DNA of 32,389 bases from CAYNXB01 sp964401045 (GTDB lineage: Bacteria; Pseudomonadota; Alphaproteobacteria; Sphingomonadales; Sphingomonadaceae), in the NCBI GenBank assembly GCA_964401045.1, contig CAYNXB010000029.1, positions 1 through 32,389 of the forward strand. The letters run 5' to 3'. The position numbers and the translations under genes were made by a program. The notes under the pieces were generated by a model that was not told the origin of the DNA, ran no database searches, and saw only the letters and a program-made list of their open reading frames with translations. Shown one piece after another: positions 24,513-32,336 of this stretch (position 1 is the stretch's first letter; every line of letters begins with the position of its first letter).

Positions 24513-24558
24513 GATATATCGTAGAGCTATCAAAACACGAACATAGGAATCGATATAC
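24513..24558. promoter_or_regulatory. Candidate PadR operator in the rarA/padR divergent region
   Basis: GATATATCG at 24513-24521 and CGATATAC at 24551-24558 form an inverted pair sharing an ATATCG core, in an AT-rich region unlike its surroundings. The second half ends at the base before the padR ATG, so a bound repressor would block padR and could also affect rarA. Autoregulation at such repeats is usual for PadR proteins. Confidence 0.45.
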
Positions 24559-25170
24559 ATGCGAATGCACCGACACGGACACCGCGGCTGCGGAACGCCG
24601 CTGGACGATATTATCGCGCTCAAGATGGCGCGCAGGGGCTTTGGCGAAGGGTTCGGCTTCGGCTGGGACAACGAGCGTTACAGCGGCGGCCCCGGCCGCA
24701 GGCGGCGGTTCTCGGGCGCCGAACTGCGGCTCGTGCTGCTCAAGCTGATCGCCGACGAACCGCGCCATGGCTACGAACTGATGAAGGCGCTCGAGGAGCT
24801 GACCGAAGGCGCTTACGCGCCGAGCCCCGGCACCGTCTATCCGACGCTCTCTCTGCTGGAAGACGAAGGCGCGATTGCCGAAGACGACCGCGACACCGAT
24901 GCGAAGCGCAAGGCCTTCGTTGTGACCGAAGCCGGCCGGGCGGAGCTTGCCGAGAAGGCGGACGAAGTCGAAAGCCTGATGGCGCGGCTGGCCGAGCTTG
25001 GCGGACGGCGCGAGCGTGAGCGTGGCAACTGGCCTCAGTTGTGGCGCGCGATGACCAACCTCGGTGGCGTGCTCAAGAACCGCATGCGCAGCGGGGGGCT
25101 CGATGCGGCGGCGATCGACGGGATCGTCGACATCATCGATGAGGCGGCCAAGCGCATCGAGCGGATGTAA
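24559..25170 (+). CDS. PadR-family transcriptional regulator
   Basis: A 203-aa PadR protein. Residues 1-50 are a His/Gly/Arg-rich extension (MRMHRHGHRGCGTP; RRGFGEGFGFGWDNERYSGGPGRRRRF). The winged helix follows at about 52-125: LRLVLLKLIADEPRHGYELMKALEELTEGAYAPSPGTVYPTLSLLEDEGAI, then the wing KRKAFVVTEAGRAEL. A helical C-terminal dimerisation part ends RIERM. The His-rich start may bind metal, but this is inference. It is divergent from rarA, with a likely operator just upstream. The ligand is not known. Confidence 0.93.
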   Translation: MRMHRHGHRGCGTPLDDIIALKMARRGFGEGFGFGWDNERYSGGPGRRRRFSGAELRLVLLKLIADEPRHGYELMKALEELTEGAYAPSPGTVYPTLSLLEDEGAIAEDDRDTDAKRKAFVVTEAGRAELAEKADEVESLMARLAELGGRRERERGNWPQLWRAMTNLGGVLKNRMRSGGLDAAAIDGIVDIIDEAAKRIERM

Positions 25171-25286
25171 TTGGCGCCGGGGACCGGGGTTCCTCCCTCG
25201 CCCCCGGCCGCACCCGCCCGCACTTTGCCCCCTGCCGCATACATGGTACTCTCTCCTGGGCCGCGAGCGTTTGGGGGAGAACGGTC

Positions 25287-25745
25287 ATGGACGAAGTTGT
25301 CACGGGCGAGGCTGCCGTGGGCAAGACGCCAACGCACCTGTGGGTGCTGGGCATCCTCGCGCTGCTATGGAACTGCGTGGGCGCCTACGATTACCTGATG
25401 AGCAATATCGGCGGTCTTACCTACTTCGAGAGCACGGGCCTCGATGCTGCGGCCTATGAATGGTTCAAGGCCATGCCGGTGTGGGCGGTGGCGGCCTGGG
25501 CGATCGGGGTGTGGGGCTCGGTACTCGGCGCGTTGCTGCTGCTGATCCGCTCACGTCACGCAGCAACGGTGTACCTGGTGTCGATTGCCGGTGCGGTGAT
25601 CGCCTTTGCTTATCAGTTCGGCTCGAACCGCCCGGCCTCGATGCAGGATGGAATGGCCACCGTCATGCCGCTGGTGATCCTGATCCTGATCGGGGCGCAG
25701 TGGTACTATGCACGCCGGATGGCGCGGGCAGGCGTGCTGCGCTAG
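25287..25745 (+). CDS. Four-helix integral membrane protein
   Basis: A 152-aa inner-membrane protein with GGGGGAG about seven bases before ATG 25287. Four hydrophobic segments: LWVLGILALLWNCVGAYDYLM, VWAVAAWAIGVWGSVLGALLLLI, AATVYLVSIAGAVIAFAYQF and MPLVILILIGAQWYYA. It resembles a small family often auto-annotated as sugar transporter in sphingomonads, for which I know no evidence. Its stop shares the palindrome CTAG with the convergent glycosyltransferase stop. Confidence 0.8.
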   Translation: MDEVVTGEAAVGKTPTHLWVLGILALLWNCVGAYDYLMSNIGGLTYFESTGLDAAAYEWFKAMPVWAVAAWAIGVWGSVLGALLLLIRSRHAATVYLVSIAGAVIAFAYQFGSNRPASMQDGMATVMPLVILILIGAQWYYARRMARAGVLR

Positions 25746-26899
25746 CGGCCCGCCGAACGACGGGCGCCGACCAGCCGCAGATAAGTCTCGGCCAGGGTGC
25801 GGTTGATCGCATCCCACGAGAATTCCTGACTGCGCGCCTCGCCCGCCGCGCCATGCGCGGTGCGCAGTGCGGGATCGGCGACGTAGGCGGCAATCGCCCC
25901 GGCGAAAGCGGCGATATCGTTCGGTTCGACCAGACGGCCGGTTTCGCCGTCGATCACCAGGCTGGTGGAGCCGGTGGCGCGCGCCGCGACCACCGGCAGC
26001 CCGCTAGCCATTGCTTCGAGCGTGACGTTGCCGAAGGTCTCGGTGATCGAGGGGTTGAAGAACACGTCCATCGAGGCGATCGCACGGCCGAGCTCGTCGC
26101 CCATCAGGTAGCCCACGAAATGCGCGTCCGGCACGCGCTCGGCGAACCAGCCACGTGCCGGACCGTCGCCCAGGACCAGCACTTTGTGCGCAACCTGGCG
26201 GCGCTTCAGCTCGTCCACGGTGTCGGCAAAGGCGTCGAGGCCCTTTTCCATCACCAGCCGGCCCAGAAAGCCCAGCACCACGTCGCGGTCGCCGATATCG
26301 AGCGAGCGCCGCCATGCGAGATCGCGGCGGTCGGAGCGGAACTGGGTGCGATCGACGCCGCGCGACCACAAGCCGATGTCGGTGTGCATCCGCTGGTGGC
26401 GCAGCACGTCGATCATGCCCTGCGACGGGGCGACCAGCGCATCGCACCGGCGGTAGAGCTTGCGTAGCCAGGCTTCGATGACCGGCTCTAGGAACGACAG
26501 GTGATAATACTGCGGATAGGTCTCGAACCGGGTGTGTACCGAGGCGAGTACCGGAATGCGCCGGTCGCGTGCCCATTTCGCTGCCTGGCGCGAGGCGCGG
26601 TCCGGGCTCGAGACGTGAACGATGTCTGCGCGGAAGTCCTCGAACGCGTGCCGCGAAGCGCCGACCAGGCCGAACGGAATGCGGTATTCGCTGCGGCCTG
26701 GGATCGCGATCGACGGGACCGAGATCAGCTCGCCGGTCGCCTCGACCTGGGGATTGGGCACGGTCGGCGCGAACACGCGCACCTTGGCGCCATGCCGCAG
26801 CAGGTAATCGACCAGGCGGTTGAGCGCCTGGGTCGCGCCGTCTCGCACCATGTCGTAGTTGCCGCTGGTGAGGGCAATGCGCAAATCCGCGATGTCCAT
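25742..26899 (-). CDS. GT4-family glycosyltransferase
   Basis: A 385-aa retaining glycosyltransferase with two Rossmann domains (GT-B). RIALTSGNYDMVRDGATQALNRL starts the acceptor domain; HVSSPDRASRQAAKWARDRRIPVLASVHTRFETYPQYY follows. In the donor domain, LGFLGRLVMEKGLDAF and TETFGNVTLEAMASGLPVVA carry the EX7E motif. The closest functional group looks like the GDP-mannose-dependent alpha-mannosyltransferases and sulfoquinovosyl transferases, which act on membrane lipids. Sugar and acceptor cannot be read from sequence. No operon partner is visible. Confidence 0.9.
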   Translation of the reverse strand: MDIADLRIALTSGNYDMVRDGATQALNRLVDYLLRHGAKVRVFAPTVPNPQVEATGELISVPSIAIPGRSEYRIPFGLVGASRHAFEDFRADIVHVSSPDRASRQAAKWARDRRIPVLASVHTRFETYPQYYHLSFLEPVIEAWLRKLYRRCDALVAPSQGMIDVLRHQRMHTDIGLWSRGVDRTQFRSDRRDLAWRRSLDIGDRDVVLGFLGRLVMEKGLDAFADTVDELKRRQVAHKVLVLGDGPARGWFAERVPDAHFVGYLMGDELGRAIASMDVFFNPSITETFGNVTLEAMASGLPVVAARATGSTSLVIDGETGRLVEPNDIAAFAGAIAAYVADPALRTAHGAAGEARSQEFSWDAINRTLAETYLRLVGARRSAGR

Positions 26900-26942
26900 G
26901 CGGCGCGCTCATAGGCACACGGCGCGCGCTTGACCAGCGAGT

Positions 26943-27010
26943 GAGAATCCCATTCTCCAGAGTGATGCGTCTGCGCCACGGTGGCTGTGGATAGTTGCGT
27001 CGGCAACTAT
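26943..27010. promoter_or_regulatory. Two inverted repeats upstream of the TonB-dependent receptor
   Basis: GAGAAT CCC ATTCTC (26943-26957) is a 6-bp palindrome with a 3-base centre. ATAGTTGC GTCG GCAACTAT (26991-27010) is a perfect 8-bp stem with a 4-base loop. Both lie in the 220-bp gap between the divergent glycosyltransferase and receptor genes. They could be operators or RNA hairpins; no T-run follows. Confidence 0.4.
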
Positions 27011-27120
27011 CATTGGTTGCCGGATTCGGCGGTAAATCTTAACCTCGTTATGGGACACGCGCGATCTGCCCCGGAACGCGCCGAGGCATCTATAACGGGC
27101 CACGGAGAGGACACCGCCCC

Positions 27121-29835
27121 ATGCTCAAGACATCGATCGGTCGAACCGCGAACGCACGGATGTTGTTGCTGGCGAGCGTCGCCGCCTGCATCGCCGCGCC
27201 ACAGGCCGCCGCCGCCCAGGACGGGCAGGCGAGCGACGCCGGCGATCAGGTCGTTGCGCAGGAAGCGGTCTCGAACGGTAACGAGATCATCGTCACCGCG
27301 ACCAAGCGCGAGCAGACCCTGCAGGCCGTGCCGGTGGCGGTGAGCGTGGTCACCGCGGAAGCGATCCAGCGCGCCGAGATCCGCGATCTCAAGGATCTCA
27401 CAACCATCGTGCCCTCGCTGCGGGTGACGCAGCTGCAGAGTTCGGCGAACACCAACTTCATCATCCGCGGCTTCGGCAACGGCGCCAACAACGCCGGCAT
27501 CGAGCCTTCGGTCGGCGTGTTCGTCGATGGCGTCTATCGCAGCCGCACCGCCGCGCAGATCAACGACCTGCCCAACATCAGTCGCGTCGAGGTGCTGCGC
27601 GGCCCGCAATCGACACTGTTCGGTAAGAACGCTTCGGCGGGCGTCATCTCGATCGTCACCGAGGAGCCGCAGTTCGACCTCGGCGGCTCGGTCGAAGCGA
27701 GCTACGGCAACTACAACGCGATGGTCGCGCGCGGTTACGTGACCGGGCCGCTGTCTGAAGCGGTGGCTGTGAGCATCGCCGGCGGCTGGTCGCAGCGCGA
27801 CGGCTACATACGCGATCTCGGCACGGGTGACCGCACCAACGAGCGCAACCGCTGGTTCGCACGCGGCCAGATCCTGATCGAGCCATCGAGCAACTTCAAA
27901 GCGCGGATCATCGCCGACTACGACAGCATCGACGAAAACTGCTGCGGCGTGGTCAACCTGCAATCGTCGCTGCCGCCGCAACTGGGCGGGCCTCCGGGCG
28001 GTGGCGCTACGGTGGTGATCCAGCAGCTCGGTGGCGGCGTTACTGATCCCGACCATCCTTACGCGGACGTGGTCTACGGAAACCGCAACTCGACCAACGA
28101 CATCCAGAACTGGGGCATCTCGGCCCAGTTCGACCTCGACCTCGGCGGCGCGCAGGTAACCTCGATCACCGCCTACCGTAATAACTCCTCTGTCACCGCG
28201 CAGGACCCGGACTTTACCAGCGCCGACCTGATCAATCCGCTCGCGGCCGACGTGGACATCGACACGTTCACCCAGGAACTGCGGGTCAACGCCGACATCG
28301 GCGACGTGGCGCACGTTTTGCTCGGTGCGTTCTACATCAAGGACAAGGTGGACCAGACCGGCGAGCTTTACTGGGGCTCGCAGGCACGGCCCTATGCCAG
28401 CGCGCTGATCGGCTCGCTGTCGGGCGGGTCCGTGCCCAATATCCTCTATCTCGAAGGCCTGCTCGGCACGCTGGAGGGCAATCCCGCGAAGTACATCAAC
28501 AGCTTCTTCCGCGCTGGCGACGGCAACGACGAGACCTTTGGCCTCGACAGCGAGGCGTTCTCGATCTTTGGCCAGGTCGATATCGATCTCGCCGCCGGGC
28601 TGACGCTCACGCTGGGCGGCAACTACACCAAGGATACCAAGGACTATTCCGCCGCGATCGACGACACCGACGTGTTCTCGCAAGTCAATCTGGTGGCGGA
28701 CGGCAACACCGCGATCTTCCAGCAGGGCCTCGCGACCACGATTGGTGGGCCCGGCTTCCTCAACCTCGGCCGTCCGGCGACCGCAGAGGAGATCGGCACC
28801 TTCGCAGCCGGCAACCCGGCGGCGTTCGGGATGGTGGCGGCTGGCGCGCAAGCCTTTGCCGATGCCAATGACGAGAACCCCGGCGTCAATCCGCTGCTCG
28901 CGCTGCAGCCGTTGCAGTTCCTGCCGCAGTTCGTGGCGGTGCCGAACGCGGTCGAGGACGGGCACATCTCGGACGACGACTTCAGCTACACCGTCCGCCT
29001 CGCGTACGACCTCAATGACATCATCAACGTCTACGCCAGCTATGCCACGGGCTTCAAAGCCGCATCGGTCAACCTGTCGCGCGACAGCCGCCCGCTGCCG
29101 TCCGACGCTGGCGCGCTACAGTCCGCCGGGCTGACGCAGGTCAACCAGACCTACGGTACCCGCTTCGCCGACCCCGAGGATTCGACCGTCTATGAAGTCG
29201 GTCTAAAGGCCAATTGGGGCCGTGCCTCGGCCAACATCGCGGTGTTCCAGCAGGAGATCAAAGGGTTCCAGTCGAACATCTTCACCGGCAGTGGCTTCGC
29301 GCTCGCCAACGCCGGCAAGCAATCGACCTTCGGTGTCGAGTTCGATGGACAGGCGCAGCTGTTCCAGGGCTTCACCGCCAGCCTCGGGGTCACGTACCTC
29401 GACCCGACTTACGACGACTTCAAGTTCTCGGCGGTGGGCGACCTTTCGGGCACGCGGCCGGGCGGCATTCCCACCTGGACCGTGGTCATCGGCGGCCAGT
29501 ACGAGCACGATCTGGGCAACGGCAGCCTGATCCTCAGCGGTTCGTACCATTACGAATCCGACGTCAAGATCAATGAAGGCCTGCCGGGCTTCCTGCCGCT
29601 GGGCGTGGATGCGGCAATCGCCGCGGCCGACCCGTTCCACCGCCAGGTGGATGAGCTTACCGCATCGGTCGCCTATGCGTTCGACAACGGGCTTGAAGTG
29701 TCGGTGTGGGGCCGCAACCTGCTCGACGATCGCTACATCCTGCAGATCTTCGATTCGGTGGCGCAGCCGCTTGCGATCTCAGGCTATCCCAACCAGCCGC
29801 GCACGTATGGCGTGACCGCGCGCTTCCGCTTCTGA
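27121..29835 (+). CDS. TonB-dependent outer-membrane receptor
   Basis: A 904-aa outer-membrane transporter. The signal peptide ends near residue 32 (AAPQAAAAQ); GGAGAGG at 27104-27110 precedes the ATG. A TonB-box-like NEIIVTATKRE lies near residue 54. The plug (about 65-190) shows VPVAVSVVTAEAIQ, IRGFGNG, VFVDGVYRSR and VEVLRGPQSTLFGKNASAGVISI. The remaining 700 residues form the 22-strand barrel, ending GVTARFRF with a terminal Phe as required for outer-membrane insertion. The substrate is unknown; the ALIGSLSGG to LLGTLEG stretch looks like a long extracellular loop. Such receptors are numerous in sphingomonads and take up siderophores, glycans or other large ligands. Confidence 0.95.
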   Translation: MLKTSIGRTANARMLLLASVAACIAAPQAAAAQDGQASDAGDQVVAQEAVSNGNEIIVTATKREQTLQAVPVAVSVVTAEAIQRAEIRDLKDLTTIVPSLRVTQLQSSANTNFIIRGFGNGANNAGIEPSVGVFVDGVYRSRTAAQINDLPNISRVEVLRGPQSTLFGKNASAGVISIVTEEPQFDLGGSVEASYGNYNAMVARGYVTGPLSEAVAVSIAGGWSQRDGYIRDLGTGDRTNERNRWFARGQILIEPSSNFKARIIADYDSIDENCCGVVNLQSSLPPQLGGPPGGGATVVIQQLGGGVTDPDHPYADVVYGNRNSTNDIQNWGISAQFDLDLGGAQVTSITAYRNNSSVTAQDPDFTSADLINPLAADVDIDTFTQELRVNADIGDVAHVLLGAFYIKDKVDQTGELYWGSQARPYASALIGSLSGGSVPNILYLEGLLGTLEGNPAKYINSFFRAGDGNDETFGLDSEAFSIFGQVDIDLAAGLTLTLGGNYTKDTKDYSAAIDDTDVFSQVNLVADGNTAIFQQGLATTIGGPGFLNLGRPATAEEIGTFAAGNPAAFGMVAAGAQAFADANDENPGVNPLLALQPLQFLPQFVAVPNAVEDGHISDDDFSYTVRLAYDLNDIINVYASYATGFKAASVNLSRDSRPLPSDAGALQSAGLTQVNQTYGTRFADPEDSTVYEVGLKANWGRASANIAVFQQEIKGFQSNIFTGSGFALANAGKQSTFGVEFDGQAQLFQGFTASLGVTYLDPTYDDFKFSAVGDLSGTRPGGIPTWTVVIGGQYEHDLGNGSLILSGSYHYESDVKINEGLPGFLPLGVDAAIAAADPFHRQVDELTASVAYAFDNGLEVSVWGRNLLDDRYILQIFDSVAQPLAISGYPNQPRTYGVTARFRF

Positions 29836-29858
29836 GGCGAGGCGCAGACGGAAGGGGG

Positions 29859-29884
29859 AAGGGGGCCTGCGGGCCCCCTTTTCT
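29859..29884 (+). terminator. Rho-independent terminator after the TonB-dependent receptor
   Basis: AAGGGGGCC TGCG GGCCCCCTT forms a 9-bp GC-rich stem with a 4-base loop, followed by TTCTT. It lies 24 bases after the receptor stop and just before the convergent recF end. Confidence 0.9.
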
Positions 29885-29887
29885 TGG

Positions 29888-30970
29888 CTAGAGCCGCTCG
29901 ATCGTGCCGCCCCGGACGGCCCACACGGCCGCCTCGGATTCGATCCCGGCGAATGGCCCGCGCTCAGTGCCGGTCAGCCAGACTTGCGCGCCGCTATCGC
30001 GCAGGCGTTCGAACAGCGCCTCCCGGCGAACCGGATCGAGATGGGCGGCGACCTCATCGAGCAGCAACAGCGCGGGGCGCGGGCCGGCGGCAAGGCTCGC
30101 GTGGGCGAGGGTGAGCGCGATCAGCATGGCCTTCTGCTCACCGGTCGAGCAGTCGGCGGCGGGCATGGACTTGCCCGCCATCGCTACATGCAGATCGTCG
30201 CGATGCGGGCCGATCAGGCTGCGATGCGCGCCACGGTCCTTGGCGCGATGGCGTGCCAATTCAGTTTGCAGCATCTGCTCGTCCACCGGCCCGCCGGGCT
30301 CGTAGCGCAATTCAGGTCGCGCGAACGGCGCGTCGGGCAGCGCGGCAAGTGCTTGCGAGAGGCGTTCGACCAGTGCGGCGCGCCCCGCCGCAAGCGTCGC
30401 CCCGGCGGTCGCCATTTGTGCCTCGATCGCGCCGAACCAGCGCGCTTCGGATTCGCGCTCCTCGGCCAGCAGGCGGTTGCGCTCGCGCAGGGCCGCTTCG
30501 TATCGCGCGGCATGGCGCGCATGCGCCGGATCGAGCGCCAGCGCCAGCCGATCAAGGTAGCGCCGCCGTGCGCCGGCGCTGTCCGAAAACAGCCGGTCCA
30601 TCGCCGGTGTCAGCCAGGCGAGCGACAGCCATTCGCCAAGCGAAACCGCGCTCGCCTCAGCGCCGTTGACCGAAACCAGCCTGCGTCCCGGCCTGGCCGG
30701 ATCCACCCCGGTACCAAGGCGCACTGGCGCGCCGTCGCCGGAACTCAGCTCCGCCGCGACTCCGAACCCCCCACCACTATCCTTCTCCCCCAACTCGCCG
30801 AGCGCCGCGCGGCGCAGGCCACGGCCCGGGGCGAGCAGCGAGATTGCCTCGAGCACGTTGGTCTTGCCCGCGCCGTTCTCACCCACCAGCAGGTTGAAAT
30901 GCGCAGTCCCGTCAATGCGGGTGTCGGCGTGATTGCGGAAATGCGTAAGGGTGATGCGGTCGAGCGCCAT
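29888..30970 (-). CDS. recF: DNA replication and repair protein RecF
   Basis: A 360-aa RecF, an SMC-like ATPase that loads RecA on gapped DNA with RecO and RecR. Walker A is LVGENGAGKTN (residues 28-38). The ABC-type signature is STGEQKAML near 283, and Walker B is LLLLDEVAAHLD near 313. Family features ITLTHFRNH, LIGPHRDDL and LTGTERGPF are present. recF is often beside dnaA-dnaN or gyrB; here none of these is nearby. It is divergent from the sigma54-type promoter region at 31031-31138. Confidence 0.96.
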   Translation of the reverse strand: MALDRITLTHFRNHADTRIDGTAHFNLLVGENGAGKTNVLEAISLLAPGRGLRRAALGELGEKDSGGGFGVAAELSSGDGAPVRLGTGVDPARPGRRLVSVNGAEASAVSLGEWLSLAWLTPAMDRLFSDSAGARRRYLDRLALALDPAHARHAARYEAALRERNRLLAEERESEARWFGAIEAQMATAGATLAAGRAALVERLSQALAALPDAPFARPELRYEPGGPVDEQMLQTELARHRAKDRGAHRSLIGPHRDDLHVAMAGKSMPAADCSTGEQKAMLIALTLAHASLAAGPRPALLLLDEVAAHLDPVRREALFERLRDSGAQVWLTGTERGPFAGIESEAAVWAVRGGTIERL

Positions 30971-31030
30971 GATCTGGATGCCCGCTTAGCGGAGCCCTCG
31001 GCCCCTCGCCAGCCAAAGTGGGTTCCCACG

Positions 31031-31138
31031 AGTTGGTGAATATTCCCAACTATCCGCATTCATGAGTCCGACAGATTGCAGTCGAGCACCGAAAACCCCG
31101 GAATTCCGCCATTGTTTGAAACTGGCACGGTCCCTGCA
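31031..31138 (+). promoter_or_regulatory. Candidate sigma54 promoter with upstream activator site
   Basis: TGGCACGGTCCCTGCA at 31123-31138 matches the sigma54 -24/-12 consensus (TGGCACG-N4-TTGCA) except for one base. GG (31124-31125) and GC (31136-31137) are exactly ten bases apart. About 80 bases upstream, AGTTGG and CCAACT (31031-31036, 31046-31051) form an inverted repeat suited to an enhancer-binding protein. The start of transcription would be near 31149, about 40 bases before the ATG at 31188. Confidence 0.6.
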
Positions 31139-31187
31139 ATCATCGTGGCATCGGACGGGATGGTCCCGGCCAAGGTTCAAAAGGGAA

Positions 31188-31322
31188 ATGACGATGCAAT
31201 ACTTCGCGAAAATCGGTGGCAACATCGCCGCCGCGGTTGGTGCTCTCGCCATCACGATGGCGATGCTCTCGGTCTACTTCGCGCCGGTCATGGCGCACCC
31301 GATTCCGGCGCTCCTGGCGTGA
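31188..31322 (+). CDS. 44-aa single-span membrane peptide upstream of PspC-like gene
   Basis: A 44-aa peptide starting MTMQYFAKIGGNIAAAV, with AAGGGA just upstream. One membrane helix (AAAVGALAITMAMLSVYFAPVM) ends in MAHPIPALLA. Its stop overlaps the GTG of the PspC-like gene (GTGA), and it follows the sigma54-type promoter. It is too short for PspB and lacks its features. The setting suggests a stress-responsive membrane component. Confidence 0.6.
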   Translation: MTMQYFAKIGGNIAAAVGALAITMAMLSVYFAPVMAHPIPALLA

Positions 31323-31531
31323 GCCGTCTGGAGCCGCGGCTTGCGGGCGAGGTATCCGGCAAGTTCCACCTCGACAAGGGTAACGGCAAGTTCCTGGGTG
31401 TCTGCGCAGGGCTTGGCCGTTACCTCGGGACAGACCCGACGATCGTTCGGCTGGTCTTCGCGATCGGCACTCTGGTCGGCTTCGGCAGCTTCATCCTGAT
31501 CTACTTCGCGATCGCGCTGCTGGCGGATTGA
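31319..31531 (+). CDS. PspC domain-containing protein
   Basis: A 70-aa protein starting at GTG 31319 (overlap with the previous stop). Residues about 14-70 are the PspC domain: GKFHLDKGNGKFLGVCAGLGRYLGTDPTIVRLVFAIGTLVGFGSFILIYFAIALL, which I note by its key parts GVCAGLGRYLG, DPTIVRLVF and the final membrane helix. PspC is the membrane sensor/effector of the phage-shock response to envelope stress. The form here is minimal, lacking the long C-terminal part of E. coli PspC. pspA and pspF are not in the window. The gene ends 5 bp before the convergent transporter. Confidence 0.88.
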   Translation: MSRLEPRLAGEVSGKFHLDKGNGKFLGVCAGLGRYLGTDPTIVRLVFAIGTLVGFGSFILIYFAIALLAD

Positions 31532-31536
31532 CCGCC

Positions 31537-32274
31537 TCAGCGCGATCCGCCGAAGGGCGAGAAGTTCGTGTCCGTATCGAACACTTCGACCCCCTCGCGC
31601 CGCTTGAGGAAGCCAACCACCAGATAAGTCACCGGCGTCAGCAGCGCCTCCCAAGCGGTCTTGATCACCCACTGCGACAGCACGACCTCCCACAGTTGCT
31701 CAATCGGCCATCCTGCAAGGCCGTAGAACGCCAGCGGGTAGAAGATCAGGCTGTCGAGCCCCTGGCCCACGATCGTCGATCCGATCGTGCGCATCCACAG
31801 GAAGCGGCCGCCGGTCATCAGTTTCATCTTCGCGAGTACGAACGAGTTGGCGAATTCCCCAGCCCAGAACGCCGTCATCGACGCGGCGACGATGCGCCAT
31901 GAATTGCCGAACACGAACTCGTAAGCTTCCTGCCCCGGCCAATCCTTCGCCGGCGGCAACGCCACGACCACCGCGGCCATGAAGGCCATGAAGATCAGCG
32001 CGCCGAACCCGGTCCAGATCACCCGCCGCGCGTGGGCGTAGCCGTAAACCTCGGTCAGCACGTCGCCGATGATGTAACTCACCGGAAAGAACAGCACGCC
32101 GGCGCCGAACGACCACTCGATGCCGCCGGGCAGGGTGACGTAGGAAGGCTTCGAGGCGCCGATGATGTTGGACAGCAGCAGGATCGTGACGAACCCGGCC
32201 ATCACCAGGTCGAAATAGCGGAAGCGCGCGCGCGCGCCTTCCTGTCCGCCGAGCTTTTCAGGTGCCCCTGTCAT
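31537..32274 (-). CDS. Queuosine precursor transporter (YhhQ family)
   Basis: A 245-aa inner-membrane transporter of the YhhQ/VUT family, which imports preQ0 or preQ1. The start ATG 32274 (MTGAPEKLGG) is preferred over a longer frame. About six helices are visible, including DLVMAGFVTILLLSNIIGASK, FPVSYIIGDVLTEVYGYAHARRVIWTGFG and FWAGEFANSFVLAKMK. IGDVLTEVYGY and the Arg/Lys after it are family hallmarks, as is GQGLDSLIFYPLAFYG. queF in the same window supplies a synthesis step, so the cell may both make and salvage queuosine. The two genes are unlinked by 9.5 kb. Confidence 0.9.
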   Translation of the reverse strand: MTGAPEKLGGQEGARARFRYFDLVMAGFVTILLLSNIIGASKPSYVTLPGGIEWSFGAGVLFFPVSYIIGDVLTEVYGYAHARRVIWTGFGALIFMAFMAAVVVALPPAKDWPGQEAYEFVFGNSWRIVAASMTAFWAGEFANSFVLAKMKLMTGGRFLWMRTIGSTIVGQGLDSLIFYPLAFYGLAGWPIEQLWEVVLSQWVIKTAWEALLTPVTYLVVGFLKRREGVEVFDTDTNFSPFGGSR

Positions 32275-32298
32275 CGTGGAGCACCGCTTACCCGCGAT

Positions 32299-32326
32299 TT
32301 GCCGCTTTCGCAAAGCACGCTATTGA
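32299..32326 (+). promoter_or_regulatory. Likely tRNA-Arg promoter
   Basis: TTGCCG (32299-32304) and TATTGA (32321-32326), spaced by 16 bases, fit a sigma70-type promoter. Transcription would begin near 32333, just before the tRNA at 32337. Confidence 0.4.
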
Positions 32327-32336
32327 GCCGCCCGAC

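Noticed and set aside
26900..27120. Cobalamin riboswitch before the TonB-dependent receptor
   Set aside because: No B12-box sequence is visible; only two simple dyads are present.
27010..28965. 651-codon minus-strand frame antisense to the TonB-dependent receptor
   Set aside because: Shadow composition; the receptor has plug and barrel motifs.
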